Shown here piece by piece: positions 7,867 to 16,127 of a DNA stretch of 64,000 bases (positions within the stretch are counted from its first letter, which is position 1; every line of letters begins with the position of its first letter). Under the pieces are notes generated by a model. It made no database searches. It was not told the origin of the DNA and saw only the letters and a list, made by a program, of their open reading frames with translations. The translations under genes were made by a program, and so were the position numbers. The stretch is from positions 18,057 to 82,056 of the forward strand of contig JAKQEZ010000451.1 in the NCBI GenBank assembly GCA_029558435.1, read 5' to 3'. Source of the stretch: Bacteroidota bacterium (GTDB lineage: Bacteria; Bacteroidota; Bacteroidia; Flavobacteriales; Crocinitomicaceae).

Positions 7867-7903
7867 AAAAGTCAATCATTAAAGTGGTTGGCTTTTGTTT
7901 TTT
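7867..7903 (+). terminator. Terminator after tRNA-Arg
   Basis: Imperfect 12-bp stem (AAAAGTCAATCA with AGTGGTTGGCTTTT, including wobbles), a short AT loop, then GTTTTTTG. Placed to end the cdsA-psd-tRNA transcript. Confidence 0.7.
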
Positions 7904-7928
7904 GTATGATTTTTGACACAATATCGTT

Positions 7929-7965
7929 ATATCGCAATATTGCGATATCGAAATAGTTCGATATC
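7929..7965. repeat. Fused type A and type B palindromic elements
   Basis: A perfect 20-base palindrome ATATCGCAATATTGCGATAT (7929-7948) shares its last bases with a type B copy with core CGAAATAGTTCG (7944-7965). The order and B variant match the fused copy at 5205-5235. Located upstream of the K+ channel gene. Confidence 0.8.
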
Positions 7966-8031
7966 TCGATAACATAAATAAATTCAACGTTTAAAATTTA
8001 TTTATTACTTTTAGTAAGTTTTTAGCAAACC

Positions 8032-8892
8032 ATGGCATTTTCAAAAAAATACACATCAAAAGATAAAAGCCTTTTCAAACAACGGTTATACATCATCATG
8101 TTTGAAGCAAAAACAACTGCAGGTAAAAAGTTCGACTTATACCTCATGGGGTTAATTGTTTTTTCATTATTCATTTTAATGATTGAAAGCTTACCCTCCT
8201 TGTCACCAACAACTCGTTTGATTTTCTACGTTGCAGAATGGGTGTTGTCTAGCATCTTTTTTATTGAATATTTATTGCGCGTTTATGTTTCTCCCAAACC
8301 TTTAAAATACATACTAAGTGCTTGGGGAATAATAGATTTACTATCGGTTTTACCAATCTTCTTTTTGGCGTTTAATAATACGGCTCACTATTTTCGTATT
8401 ATTCGAATATTGCGATTGATTCGTGTTTTTAAAATCTTTAGATTAAGCCAGTTTACTAAAGAAGCATATTCATTATACCATTCATTGGTGGCGAGCTTGT
8501 ATAAAATTGCTGTGTTTATGTTTTTTGTGATTTTGATCGCAATTATTATGGGTGGATTAATGTTTATTGTTGAAGGTGGTGGAGAAAACGGATTTAACTC
8601 TGTTCCAGAAAGTATTTATTGGGCCATTGTAACAATAACAACAGTTGGTTTTGGTGATATTGCACCAGTAACAGATTTTGGTAAATTTCTAGCATCTATA
8701 ATGATGTTATTAGGTTATGCTATTATTGCAGTTCCAACAGGTATTGTATCGATGGAAATGTATAAAAATCAAGAAAAGGCTAATAATGAAATTGTAAGTT
8801 GCCCCAATTGTTCTAATGTTAATCCAAAACAAGCCAACTATTGCAACCATTGTGGTGCTAGCATAGATAAAAAACAAGAAGATGAAAAGTAA
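8032..8892 (+). CDS. Voltage-gated potassium channel with C-terminal zinc ribbon
   Basis: A 286-residue six-helix ion channel of the inner membrane. S4 is arginine-rich (FRIIRILRLIRVFKIFRL, residues 121-138). The pore helix and selectivity filter are TITTVGFGD (TVGFGD at 204-209), which indicates K+ selectivity. The cytoplasmic tail ends in a C4 zinc ribbon, CPNC (257-260) and CNHC (271-274), as in other prokaryotic Kv-like channels that carry a small regulatory ribbon. The ligand or trigger is unknown. The downstream lipoprotein overlaps by 11 bp, suggesting one transcript. Confidence 0.88.
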   Translation: MAFSKKYTSKDKSLFKQRLYIIMFEAKTTAGKKFDLYLMGLIVFSLFILMIESLPSLSPTTRLIFYVAEWVLSSIFFIEYLLRVYVSPKPLKYILSAWGIIDLLSVLPIFFLAFNNTAHYFRIIRILRLIRVFKIFRLSQFTKEAYSLYHSLVASLYKIAVFMFFVILIAIIMGGLMFIVEGGGENGFNSVPESIYWAIVTITTVGFGDIAPVTDFGKFLASIMMLLGYAIIAVPTGIVSMEMYKNQEKANNEIVSCPNCSNVNPKQANYCNHCGASIDKKQEDEK

Positions 8893-9814
8893 AGGATGGA
8901 TATTTATTTTGCTTATTGTTGCTTTTTCATGTTCTTCTGAAAATGACACAATTAAATTATTCAAAAAGGATAAGGTAAATAACAATTTGTTAAATCTGGC
9001 TATTTTTCAATCAGAATTAGAAAGTATGCTGGCTTTTCCTGTTCTGTTCAATGATTCAATTGTAAAAAAGAATAAAATAGCCACCATAAAAAGAAAACAA
9101 TTGTATAAGCACAATGAAAATGATGGTGAAGTATCTGAAGTTGAAACAGATAAAATAATTACCTACTTTTTTGATGAAAACGGACACAACTCAAAAATTA
9201 AAGTTGAAAGGTTTTACGATATTAAATCCATTGAAAAAAATATTATCCATTTTTCGGAATATGATCCCAATAAAGGGTATGCAAAATATCAAATCAACAA
9301 TTCCACACCAATGGATGAATCAACTTATGCCAATTATCAGCTGGCGAATAAGCAACAGAATTATATTAAATTCCACAATGATTTGAAAGGCAATAATTTA
9401 TATCTTATTCCTGCTTCAAAATTCTGGAAACCATTGGTAATTGATACCATGTGTAATCCTCAAAAACAAGACGTTATTGTTTTGGGAACCTTGCGCAAAC
9501 CTCATAAAATATACAGTGTAAAAGATTTAGTGAACGAAACCAATGTTCGCAAATTCACTTATAAGCACAATCTATTGAAAAAAATTGTTTGGGACGATCA
9601 ACCCTTTACTGTAAATAGAGAGTTTGAATACAACGATAAAGGAATTTGTATAGGTTTTACGGATAAAGTTTATAGCATTAAAGCATTGGTGAATAAAACG
9701 CATTACAGCATAACTTTGAAAGGTTCTCTCCCAATAAAAGTTACAAAAGAAATTCGTGTAGGAAATAAGTTGTTAACGATATACGAAGAAATGTTTACCT
9801 ATACGTATAATTAA
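8882..9814 (+). CDS. Lipoprotein of unknown function
   Basis: 310 residues with a lipoprotein signal peptide ending LIVAFSC (lipobox Cys17) and SSEND after it, without a strong inner-membrane retention signal. The body is charged, contains FEYNDKGICIGF-like strand segments reminiscent of YD/RHS-type beta strands, and has no domain I recognise. It overlaps the K+ channel gene, so an envelope role linked to that channel is possible but not shown. Confidence 0.7.
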   Translation: MKSKGWIFILLIVAFSCSSENDTIKLFKKDKVNNNLLNLAIFQSELESMLAFPVLFNDSIVKKNKIATIKRKQLYKHNENDGEVSEVETDKIITYFFDENGHNSKIKVERFYDIKSIEKNIIHFSEYDPNKGYAKYQINNSTPMDESTYANYQLANKQQNYIKFHNDLKGNNLYLIPASKFWKPLVIDTMCNPQKQDVIVLGTLRKPHKIYSVKDLVNETNVRKFTYKHNLLKKIVWDDQPFTVNREFEYNDKGICIGFTDKVYSIKALVNKTHYSITLKGSLPIKVTKEIRVGNKLLTIYEEMFTYTYN

Positions 9815-9816
9815 AA

Positions 9817-9845
9817 AAGACTGACCAGCATTGCCAATCAGTCTT
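9817..9845 (-). terminator. Terminator between convergent lipoprotein gene and serS
   Basis: 8-bp perfect stem AAGACTGA / TCAGTCTT with a 13-base loop. The A run at 9813-9818 becomes a T run on the minus strand, so it mainly ends serS. Readout on the plus strand has only a weak T tract. Confidence 0.75.
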
Positions 9846-9869
9846 AATTTATTTCAATTTTATGTTTTT

Positions 9870-11141
9870 TTAATCTATTTTATCGAACCCTGTAAATGGA
9901 CGTAAAACCTCTGGTATTACAATTCCATCTGCCGTTTGGTGATTTTCCAAAATAGATGCTAAAATTCGAGGTAAAGCCAATGCAGATCCATTGAGTGTAT
10001 GTGCTAATTGTGTTTTCTTATCAGCCGTTTTAAAACGTAATTTCAAACGGTTTGCTTGGAATGTATCAAATCTGGAAACAGACGAGACTTCTAACCATTT
10101 TTGTTGAGCAGCTGAGTACACTTCAAAATCATACGTCATTGCCGAAGCAAAACCAGTGTCACCACCACACAATCTTAAAATACGGTATTGTAACCCTAAT
10201 TTTTCTAATAAATTTTTCACATGCGCCAACATTTCTTCCAATGCTTTTGCTGTGTTGGATGGGTGTTCAATGCGCACAATTTCCACTTTATCAAATTGAT
10301 GCAAACGATTAAGTCCACGTACATCTTTACCGTAAGAACCAGCTTCACGTCTAAAACAAGGTGTATATCCAGTCATTTTTATAGAAAAATCTTCTGACGG
10401 AAGGATCACATCGCGATAAATATTGGTTAATGGTACTTCGGCTGTTGGAATCATGTATAGACCATCAATTGGAATTTGATACATTTGACCTTCTTTGTCA
10501 GGAAGCTGACCAGTTCCAATACCAGAAGCTTCATTTACAACGTGTGGAGAAATATATTCTGTATAACCCGCTTTTTCGGCTTCAGTTAAGAAAAAAGTAA
10601 TCAATGCGCGTTGTAATTTTGCACCTTTACCTTTGTAGAATGGAAAACCAGCGCCTGTAACTTTTACTCCCAATTCAAAATCGATGAGGTCGTATTTTTT
10701 AGCTAAATCCCAGTGTGCTTGTGCCTCAAAATTATAAGTTGGTGCCTGTCCCCACTCGTAAACGGTTTCATTATCCAATTCGTTCTTACCTGCCTTAACT
10801 TGTTCGTTGGGAACATTTGGAAGTAAGTACATCAATTGTTGAATTTCAGCATCCAAAGCATCAACTTTTACTTTTAGTTCAGCTTCATGTTCTTTGAGTT
10901 TGCTAACTTCAGCTTTTGCATTTTCTGCTTCCTCTTTTTTTCCTTCCTTCATTAATAGACCTATGTTTTTTGCATAAGCATTCATTTCGGAAAGAATTTG
11001 ATCCATCGAAGCTTTTAACGAACGCCATTGTTCATCTTTAGCTAAAATTTCATCAACAATTGGTTTGGCATCAAAATGTCTTTTCTTCAGACCTTCAATA
11101 ATTGCATCTTTCTCGGTGCGAATACGTGTAATTTCTAACAT
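9870..11141 (-). CDS. serS: Seryl-tRNA synthetase
   Basis: Charges tRNA-Ser. 423 residues, the normal length. The N-terminal ~100 residues form the long coiled-coil arm (MLEITRIRTEKDAIIEGLKK onward) that grips the tRNA-Ser variable arm. The class II core shows motif 2, TPCFRREAGSYGKDVRGLNR, then HQFDKVEIV, and motif 3, NGSALALPRILASILEN. A box similar to TACTTTCG on the minus strand, about 20-30 bp upstream, may be its promoter. Confidence 0.96.
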   Translation of the reverse strand: MLEITRIRTEKDAIIEGLKKRHFDAKPIVDEILAKDEQWRSLKASMDQILSEMNAYAKNIGLLMKEGKKEEAENAKAEVSKLKEHEAELKVKVDALDAEIQQLMYLLPNVPNEQVKAGKNELDNETVYEWGQAPTYNFEAQAHWDLAKKYDLIDFELGVKVTGAGFPFYKGKGAKLQRALITFFLTEAEKAGYTEYISPHVVNEASGIGTGQLPDKEGQMYQIPIDGLYMIPTAEVPLTNIYRDVILPSEDFSIKMTGYTPCFRREAGSYGKDVRGLNRLHQFDKVEIVRIEHPSNTAKALEEMLAHVKNLLEKLGLQYRILRLCGGDTGFASAMTYDFEVYSAAQQKWLEVSSVSRFDTFQANRLKLRFKTADKKTQLAHTLNGSALALPRILASILENHQTADGIVIPEVLRPFTGFDKID

Positions 11142-11245
11142 ATCTATTCTTTAATCTACTGCGAAAGTAAGGATAAAAAGAAAAAGAGCATAATAATCGA
11201 GAAAGATTTCTGATTAAAATGCTCTTAATTTTTATGAAATTAATA

Positions 11246-11452
11246 CTACTTTATTTTTACTAATGCATTTTTTCCAAATGCTTCTTTAAGGATGGAAGGG
11301 TAGATGGTGCCAAATTCAACGATGCACCATTTCTGAAAAGACTTAATTTCTTCAGTATCTTTCATCCACTTTAAGGCTTTGTATAGTTCCTTTTGAAAGA
11401 GTTTTGCATCAAAGCTCACTTTTTTCAAAACTTTTTTAGTGAGTTCTAACAT
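11246..11452 (-). CDS. Small conserved Bacteroidota protein of unknown function
   Basis: 68 residues, MLELTKKVLKKVSFDAKLFQ and so on, helical and basic, with a single Cys in QKWCIVEFG. I recognise the pattern (ELTKKVL-KVSFD-LF-KEL-KALKW) as a small protein common in Flavobacteriales, but no function is known to me. It is separately transcribed: the terminator at 11544-11574 precedes it and it lies 104 bp from serS. Confidence 0.7.
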   Translation of the reverse strand: MLELTKKVLKKVSFDAKLFQKELYKALKWMKDTEEIKSFQKWCIVEFGTIYPSILKEAFGKNALVKIK

Positions 11453-11543
11453 GATTTCTGTATTAAAATTATTACATTTTAAAATTAGAAATAAAGATGG
11501 ATTTTTGCTAATTTATTTCGTTAATTAATTCACAAAAAAACAC

Positions 11544-11574
11544 AAAAGAGTGGAAGGAAGCCAACCACTCTTTT
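11544..11574 (-). terminator. Terminator of the paaABCD operon
   Basis: 10-bp perfect stem AAAAGAGTGG / CCACTCTTTT with an 11-base loop. On the minus strand it is followed by TTTTGTGTTTTTTTG. It lies just after paaD. Confidence 0.88.
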
Positions 11575-11597
11575 AATAAAATATTGGATAATGAATT

Positions 11598-12083
11598 TTA
11601 TTTCAAACACTTGAAGTATTCAAAAGGCTCTAAACAATCCTTGCATCGAAATTGTGCTTTGCAAGAGGTGCTTCCGAATTGAGAAATCATGTGGGTGTTT
11701 GTTGAATTGCAACGCGGACATTCTACTGTTGGTTGTTTTCCAAATAATACACTCTTGTCTAACTCATCAGCTGGGGGTGCAATGCCGTATTCTTTAAGTT
11801 TAATTCGACCATTTTCGGATATCCAATCGGTTGTCCAAGCAGGCGCTAGCACCGTTTCAACCTCACAATTTTCAATTCCTTTTGAATGCAACAAAGCAAT
11901 GATGTCTTGCTCCATTACTCTCATAGCAGGGCAGCCAGAATAAGTTGGAGTGATGGTGATTTTTACTTTCTCACCATCAACATTAACTTTTCTTACAACA
12001 CCAAGGTCAACCAATGTTAAAACAGGTACTTCGGGGTCAAAAACCTCCTCCATAAAATCCCAAATCTCCTCTTCTGAGTACAT
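11598..12083 (-). CDS. paaD: Phenylacetyl-CoA epoxidase subunit PaaD
   Basis: 161 residues: an N-terminal MIP18/DUF59 domain (VFDPEVPVLTLVDLGVVR, then TPTYSGCPAMRVME) and a C-terminal zinc ribbon (CPRCNS, then FRCKDCLEPFEYFKC). PaaD is thought to help assemble or deliver the metal centre of the PaaABCE epoxidase. It is the last gene of the paaABCD operon. Confidence 0.92.
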   Translation of the reverse strand: MYSEEEIWDFMEEVFDPEVPVLTLVDLGVVRKVNVDGEKVKITITPTYSGCPAMRVMEQDIIALLHSKGIENCEVETVLAPAWTTDWISENGRIKLKEYGIAPPADELDKSVLFGKQPTVECPRCNSTNTHMISQFGSTSCKAQFRCKDCLEPFEYFKCLK

Positions 12084-12104
12084 GTTAAAACCTTTTGTTT
12101 TTTA

Positions 12105-12857
12105 TTACCAAGTTGCTCCAGGATATGCGCGTTGTAAATATTGCATATCAGCCAAGATGTATCCTAAGTTTTCTGAATGTAATCCAGTTCTACCTTTACC
12201 ATACGACCAGCCATTATCTGGAATTGTTAAAGTTGCTTCTTCCAATACAGCAGTTACAGTTTTTGACCATTCAGCTTTAATGTCAGCCATTTTAGGTATA
12301 ATACCAGCTGCTTGTAATTCTGCATCAACATTGTCTTCGTAGAACAATTCATCGGTATAGCGCCATAATTGATCCAACGCATCTTGCACACGAGAGTGAG
12401 ATTCTTCAGTACCATCACCCAAACGGATAACCCATTCAGAAGAATGTTTTAAATGGTAACGTGTTTCTTTTAATGATTTTTCAGCAATGGCTGCAATTTG
12501 TTCGTCTTTACTTTTTGTTAAAGCTTCAAACAAAGGTTTTCTGAATGCATCAAATAAAAATTGACGCATCATTGTTACTCCAAAATCACCATTGGGTTGT
12601 TCAACCAATAAAGCATTTCTAAACTCATGTTCGTAACGCAAATAAGCCAAATCATCAGCACTTTTTCCGTTTCCTTCAACTTTTCCTGCGTATTCTAAAA
12701 TAGATTGCGCCTGACCAATTAAATCCAATGCAAAATTAGTCAATGCAATATCTTCTTCCAAGATTGGACCGTGTCCACACCATTCAGAAAGACGATGTCC
12801 AAGAATAAGGCTATCATCGCCCAAACGGACTAAATAATTGTATAAATTTTGATTCAT
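12105..12857 (-). CDS. paaC: Phenylacetyl-CoA epoxidase subunit PaaC
   Basis: 250-residue ferritin-like structural partner of PaaA (LGDDSLILGHRLSEWCGHGP, EEDIALTNFALDLIGQA, RYHLKHSSEWVIRLGDGT). In the complex it supports the di-iron subunit and does not itself bind the iron pair. It sits 21 bp before paaD and 12 bp after paaB. Confidence 0.94.
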   Translation of the reverse strand: MNQNLYNYLVRLGDDSLILGHRLSEWCGHGPILEEDIALTNFALDLIGQAQSILEYAGKVEGNGKSADDLAYLRYEHEFRNALLVEQPNGDFGVTMMRQFLFDAFRKPLFEALTKSKDEQIAAIAEKSLKETRYHLKHSSEWVIRLGDGTEESHSRVQDALDQLWRYTDELFYEDNVDAELQAAGIIPKMADIKAEWSKTVTAVLEEATLTIPDNGWSYGKGRTGLHSENLGYILADMQYLQRAYPGATW

Positions 12858-12869
12858 TTTAGCCTTATT

Positions 12870-13160
12870 TTACATGTTTTTAACTCCGTCGGGGATAACA
12901 TAAAACGTAGGGTGACGGTATGGTTTTGTATTTGCAGGATCAAAGAATGCATCTGCATCATTTGGGTCAGAAGCAAAAACATCGTTTGATTTAGCAACCC
13001 AAATACTTGTTCCTTCCGAACGACGTGTATATACATCACGTGCATTTTCAATAGCCATTTTTGCATCGGCAGCTCTAAGACTTCCTGCATGTTTATGACT
13101 CATTCCTGCTTTACTACTAATAAAAACCTCCCATAAAGGCCAATTTGCATTTTCAGACAT
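12870..13160 (-). CDS. paaB: Phenylacetyl-CoA epoxidase subunit PaaB
   Basis: 96 residues: WPLWEVFISSKAGMSHKHAG, then SLRAADAKMAIENARDVYTRR and IWVAKSNDV are the conserved PaaB features. A small bridging subunit of the epoxidase. Second gene of the operon, 47 bp after paaA. Confidence 0.94.
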   Translation of the reverse strand: MSENANWPLWEVFISSKAGMSHKHAGSLRAADAKMAIENARDVYTRRSEGTSIWVAKSNDVFASDPNDADAFFDPANTKPYRHPTFYVIPDGVKNM

Positions 13161-13207
13161 ATAAATATTTTTTTATCGATTAAATAAATTCAATTTTCTA
13201 CTTAGGA

Positions 13208-14149
13208 TTAGGCAACAACAGCTTTTTCCTCTTGTTTTTTAGCATAAGCAGCAGCGGCTTCACGCACCCACATACCGTTTTCTTTTGCTTTTCTTCTTGC
13301 ATCCAAACGCTCTTTGTTGCACGGACCATTTCCGTTTACAACTTGCCAGAATTCGTCCCAGTTCATTTGTCCAAATTCATAATGACCTGTAGCCTCGTTG
13401 AATTTTAAATCTGGGTCTGGAACCGTTAAACCAATTAACGCTGCTTGAGGAGCTGTTGCATCTACAAATTGTTGACGTAATTCATCGTTAGAAAAACGTT
13501 TAATTTTCCATTTCATAGATTGTTGTGAGTGTTTAGAATCATTATCACTTGGTCCAAACATCATCATTGCAGGCCACCAAAAACGGTTCAAAGCATCTTG
13601 AGCCATTGCTTTTTGAGCAGGTGTTCCATTTGCCAAATGCGTCATAATTTCATATCCTTGACGTTGGTGAAAAGATTCTTCTTTACAAACTCTCACCATT
13701 GCACGAGCATAAGGTCCGTATGAACATCTAGAAAGTGGAATTTGGTTCATAATAGCAGCGCCATCAACCAACCAACCTATTGCTCCCATATCAGCCCATG
13801 TTAATGCAGGGTAGTTGAAAATAGAAGAATATTTTGCTTTTCCAGAGTGCATGTCATCAATTGTATCCTCTCTGTCAACACCTAAAGTTTCGCAAGCACT
13901 GTATAAATACAAACCATGACCAGCCTCATCTTGCACTTTAGCCAATAAAATTTGTTTTCTTCTTAAGCTTGGAGCTCGAGTAATCCAGTTACCTTCTGGC
14001 AACATCCCTACTGTTTCAGAATGTGCATGCTGAGAAATTTGACGAATCAATAAATTTCTGTAGGCATCTGGCATCCAGTCTTTAGGCTCAATTTTAATTT
14101 CATTATCAATTTTTTCTTGAAATTGACGTTCTAGTTCTTCAATGTTCAT
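13208..14149 (-). CDS. paaA: Phenylacetyl-CoA epoxidase catalytic subunit PaaA
   Basis: 313 residues. PaaA carries the di-iron centre that epoxidises the ring of phenylacetyl-CoA. The ferritin-like helices include [18 protein letters not shown] and [15 protein letters not shown], which provide the ExxH-type ligands. First gene of paaABCD, divergent from the reductase gene paaE. The shared 175-bp spacer holds a candidate operator. Downstream ring-opening and beta-oxidation genes (paaG, paaZ, paaJ, paaK) are not in the window. Confidence 0.95.
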   Translation of the reverse strand: MNIEELERQFQEKIDNEIKIEPKDWMPDAYRNLLIRQISQHAHSETVGMLPEGNWITRAPSLRRKQILLAKVQDEAGHGLYLYSACETLGVDREDTIDDMHSGKAKYSSIFNYPALTWADMGAIGWLVDGAAIMNQIPLSRCSYGPYARAMVRVCKEESFHQRQGYEIMTHLANGTPAQKAMAQDALNRFWWPAMMMFGPSDNDSKHSQQSMKWKIKRFSNDELRQQFVDATAPQAALIGLTVPDPDLKFNEATGHYEFGQMNWDEFWQVVNGNGPCNKERLDARRKAKENGMWVREAAAAYAKKQEEKAVVA

Positions 14150-14177
14150 AAATTTTACCTTTTTATCCTAATTACAA

Positions 14178-14185
14178 CAAAACTA
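14178..14185 (-). promoter_or_regulatory. Predicted -7 box for paaABCD
   Basis: TAGTTTTG on the minus strand matches TAnnTTTG, 29 bp upstream of the paaA ATG. No convincing -33 element. Confidence 0.45.
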
Positions 14186-14238
14186 TAAAAATAATTGTTT
14201 TTAATGTTTAAATATACAAACTTCATTAGGTTTTTAAC

Positions 14239-14299
14239 ACAAATAGTCAATATAGTTAGTTTTTATATTATTGAATAATTTGCATAAAATGACTATATT
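14239..14299. promoter_or_regulatory. Candidate operator: separated inverted repeat in the paaA/paaE spacer
   Basis: TAACTATATT on the minus strand (14239-14248) and TGACTATATT on the plus strand (14290-14299) agree in 9 of 10 bases and are 51 bp apart start to start. The plus-strand arm overlaps the paaE -7 box TATATTTG. No PaaR/PaaX-type regulator gene is in the window. Confidence 0.4.
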
Positions 14300-14301
14300 T
14301 G
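14294..14301 (+). promoter_or_regulatory. -7 promoter box of paaE
   Basis: TATATTTG, an exact TAnnTTTG match, 24 bp before the ATG, with ATTG about 20 bp upstream as a possible -33 element. Confidence 0.6.
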
Positions 14302-14324
14302 CCCCCTAAAACAATAGCTATAAA

Positions 14325-15404
14325 ATGGGATTTTTTGGAAATTTAATGAAGAAAGATACGGTTGATAAAACGCCTAAAGGGTTTCATCATTTAACCGTAA
14401 AAAAAATAAATAGATTAACACCCGATTCTGTTGAGGTGGTTTTTTCAATTCCAGACGATTTAAAAAATGAATATTCGTTTGTTCCTGGTCAATATGTTAC
14501 ACTTGACATAACAATTGATGGTAAGGAAGAAAGACGTTCTTATTCAATTTGCAGTAAAAAAGGAGAAGATTTAGCTATTGCAGTTAAAGAAGTGGAAGGT
14601 GGGAAAGTTTCTCCATTAATTAATAAAGAACTTTCAGAAGGACAAACTTTATTGGTTTCAAAACCAGAAGGGCGTTTCATGATGAAGGAAGTTAAAAATA
14701 TTGTTGGTATTGCAGCTGGTTCTGGAATTACGCCAATTATCAGTATGGCTTATGAAATTGAAGATTCTGAAGGATGTTCAATGAAATTATTATTTGCCAA
14801 CAAAACGGAAAATGACATTATTTTTAGAGATCGATTGGATCGTTTTCAAAAAACTCAAAAACGCTATTTCTTAACACAAGAGAAAAAAGAGGGATTTGAT
14901 TATGGTCGTATCACAAAAGATGCATTTGTCAATTTCATTAAAGAAGATTTAGATGTATTGAAATCTGATGGATTTTACATTTGTGGTCCCGAAGAAATGA
15001 TTAACAATGTTAAAGAAGCATTGGTTTTGTTTGGGGTTCCAGAATCTAAAATTCATTTTGAATTGTATGTTGTTAGCACAGAGTCAGATAAAAAAGCAAC
15101 TAAAGAAGTTGTCGGTTATCAAGGCATTGCCCAAGTAAAAGCAATAATTGACGATGATGTATATGAGTTTGAAATGGACGGTAGTAAAATGTCTGTTTTA
15201 GATGCAGCACTAGATGCAGATGCAGATGCTCCTTATTCTTGCAAAGGTGGGGTTTGTTGTACGTGTAGAGCAAAAGTATTAGAAGGAAATGCAATAATGA
15301 AACTCAATTATACATTAACTGAAGAGGAGGTTAACCAAGGTTATGTGCTTACATGTCAGGCAATTCCAACTACACCAACGTTGACAGTTTCCTACGATGA
15401 CTAA
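14325..15404 (+). CDS. paaE: Phenylacetyl-CoA epoxidase reductase subunit (ferredoxin-NADP reductase type)
   Basis: 359 residues in three domains: an FAD-binding barrel (PGQYVTLDITIDGKEERRSYSI), an NAD(P)-binding domain (GIAAGSGITPIISMAYEI, then FYICGPEEMI) and a C-terminal plant-type 2Fe-2S domain with ligands CKGGVCCTC (C-x4-C-x2-C) and a distal Cys in VLTCQA. It passes electrons from NADPH to the di-iron PaaA. Divergent from paaABCD rather than in the same operon. Co-transcribed with the SDR gene, which overlaps it by 8 bp. Confidence 0.93.
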   Translation: MGFFGNLMKKDTVDKTPKGFHHLTVKKINRLTPDSVEVVFSIPDDLKNEYSFVPGQYVTLDITIDGKEERRSYSICSKKGEDLAIAVKEVEGGKVSPLINKELSEGQTLLVSKPEGRFMMKEVKNIVGIAAGSGITPIISMAYEIEDSEGCSMKLLFANKTENDIIFRDRLDRFQKTQKRYFLTQEKKEGFDYGRITKDAFVNFIKEDLDVLKSDGFYICGPEEMINNVKEALVLFGVPESKIHFELYVVSTESDKKATKEVVGYQGIAQVKAIIDDDVYEFEMDGSKMSVLDAALDADADAPYSCKGGVCCTCRAKVLEGNAIMKLNYTLTEEEVNQGYVLTCQAIPTTPTLTVSYDD

Positions 15405-16086
15405 AACAATTGTAAATATTGGTTCTTCGCGAGGCATAGGTAAGTCACTTATAGATTATCTAGCAAAAAACGAAACGTATAAAATTTATGCGTTATCACG
15501 AAACGAAGAGCTGATGCGAAAACAATTTGCTAGTTATTCGAATGTAGAATGTAAGTTTTTCGACTTAAACGCCAACGATTTAACGTCACAATTGGATTAT
15601 ATTTTCTCACAGGTTGATAAAATTGATGTGCTCATCAATAATGCTGGATATTTGGTTAATCGTCCGTTTGAACAACTTTCTAGAAGAGATTTTGAATTGT
15701 CCTATCAAGTAAATGTTATTGGTGTGATGGAGACTATTCAGCATTTGCTTCCAAAGTTAGAACATGGAGCACATGTGGTGAATATTAGCTCAATGGGAGG
15801 TTTTCAAGGAACTGTAAAATTTGCAGGATTGGCCGCATATTCAACCTCTAAAGCTGCATTGGTTTGTTTTACTGAATTGTTTGCAGAGGAATTTAAAAAT
15901 TCTGCAATAAAAATGAATTGTTTGTGTTTGGGAGCTGTGCAAACTGAAATGTTGCAAGAAGCTTTTCCAGGTTATGAAGCTCTTGTTTCACCAGATAAAA
16001 TGGCGGAGTATGTTGGTAATTTTGCTTTGACTGCTCACCAATGGATGAATGGGAGAATTATACCGGTATCTTTATCTACACCATAA
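15397..16086 (+). CDS. SDR family oxidoreductase
   Basis: 229-residue short-chain dehydrogenase. The nucleotide loop is NIGSSRGIGKSL (GxxxGxG-like), followed by the structural NNAGYL motif and the catalytic NISSMGG...AAYSTSKAA residues (Ser, Tyr, Lys). The substrate is unknown. The 8-bp overlap with paaE suggests co-expression with the epoxidase, but no paa function for it is established. Confidence 0.85.
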   Translation: MTKTIVNIGSSRGIGKSLIDYLAKNETYKIYALSRNEELMRKQFASYSNVECKFFDLNANDLTSQLDYIFSQVDKIDVLINNAGYLVNRPFEQLSRRDFELSYQVNVIGVMETIQHLLPKLEHGAHVVNISSMGGFQGTVKFAGLAAYSTSKAALVCFTELFAEEFKNSAIKMNCLCLGAVQTEMLQEAFPGYEALVSPDKMAEYVGNFALTAHQWMNGRIIPVSLSTP

Positions 16087-16127
16087 ATATAAACTACTGA
16101 TTTATCACACTTTTGAGGAGTGTTGTT

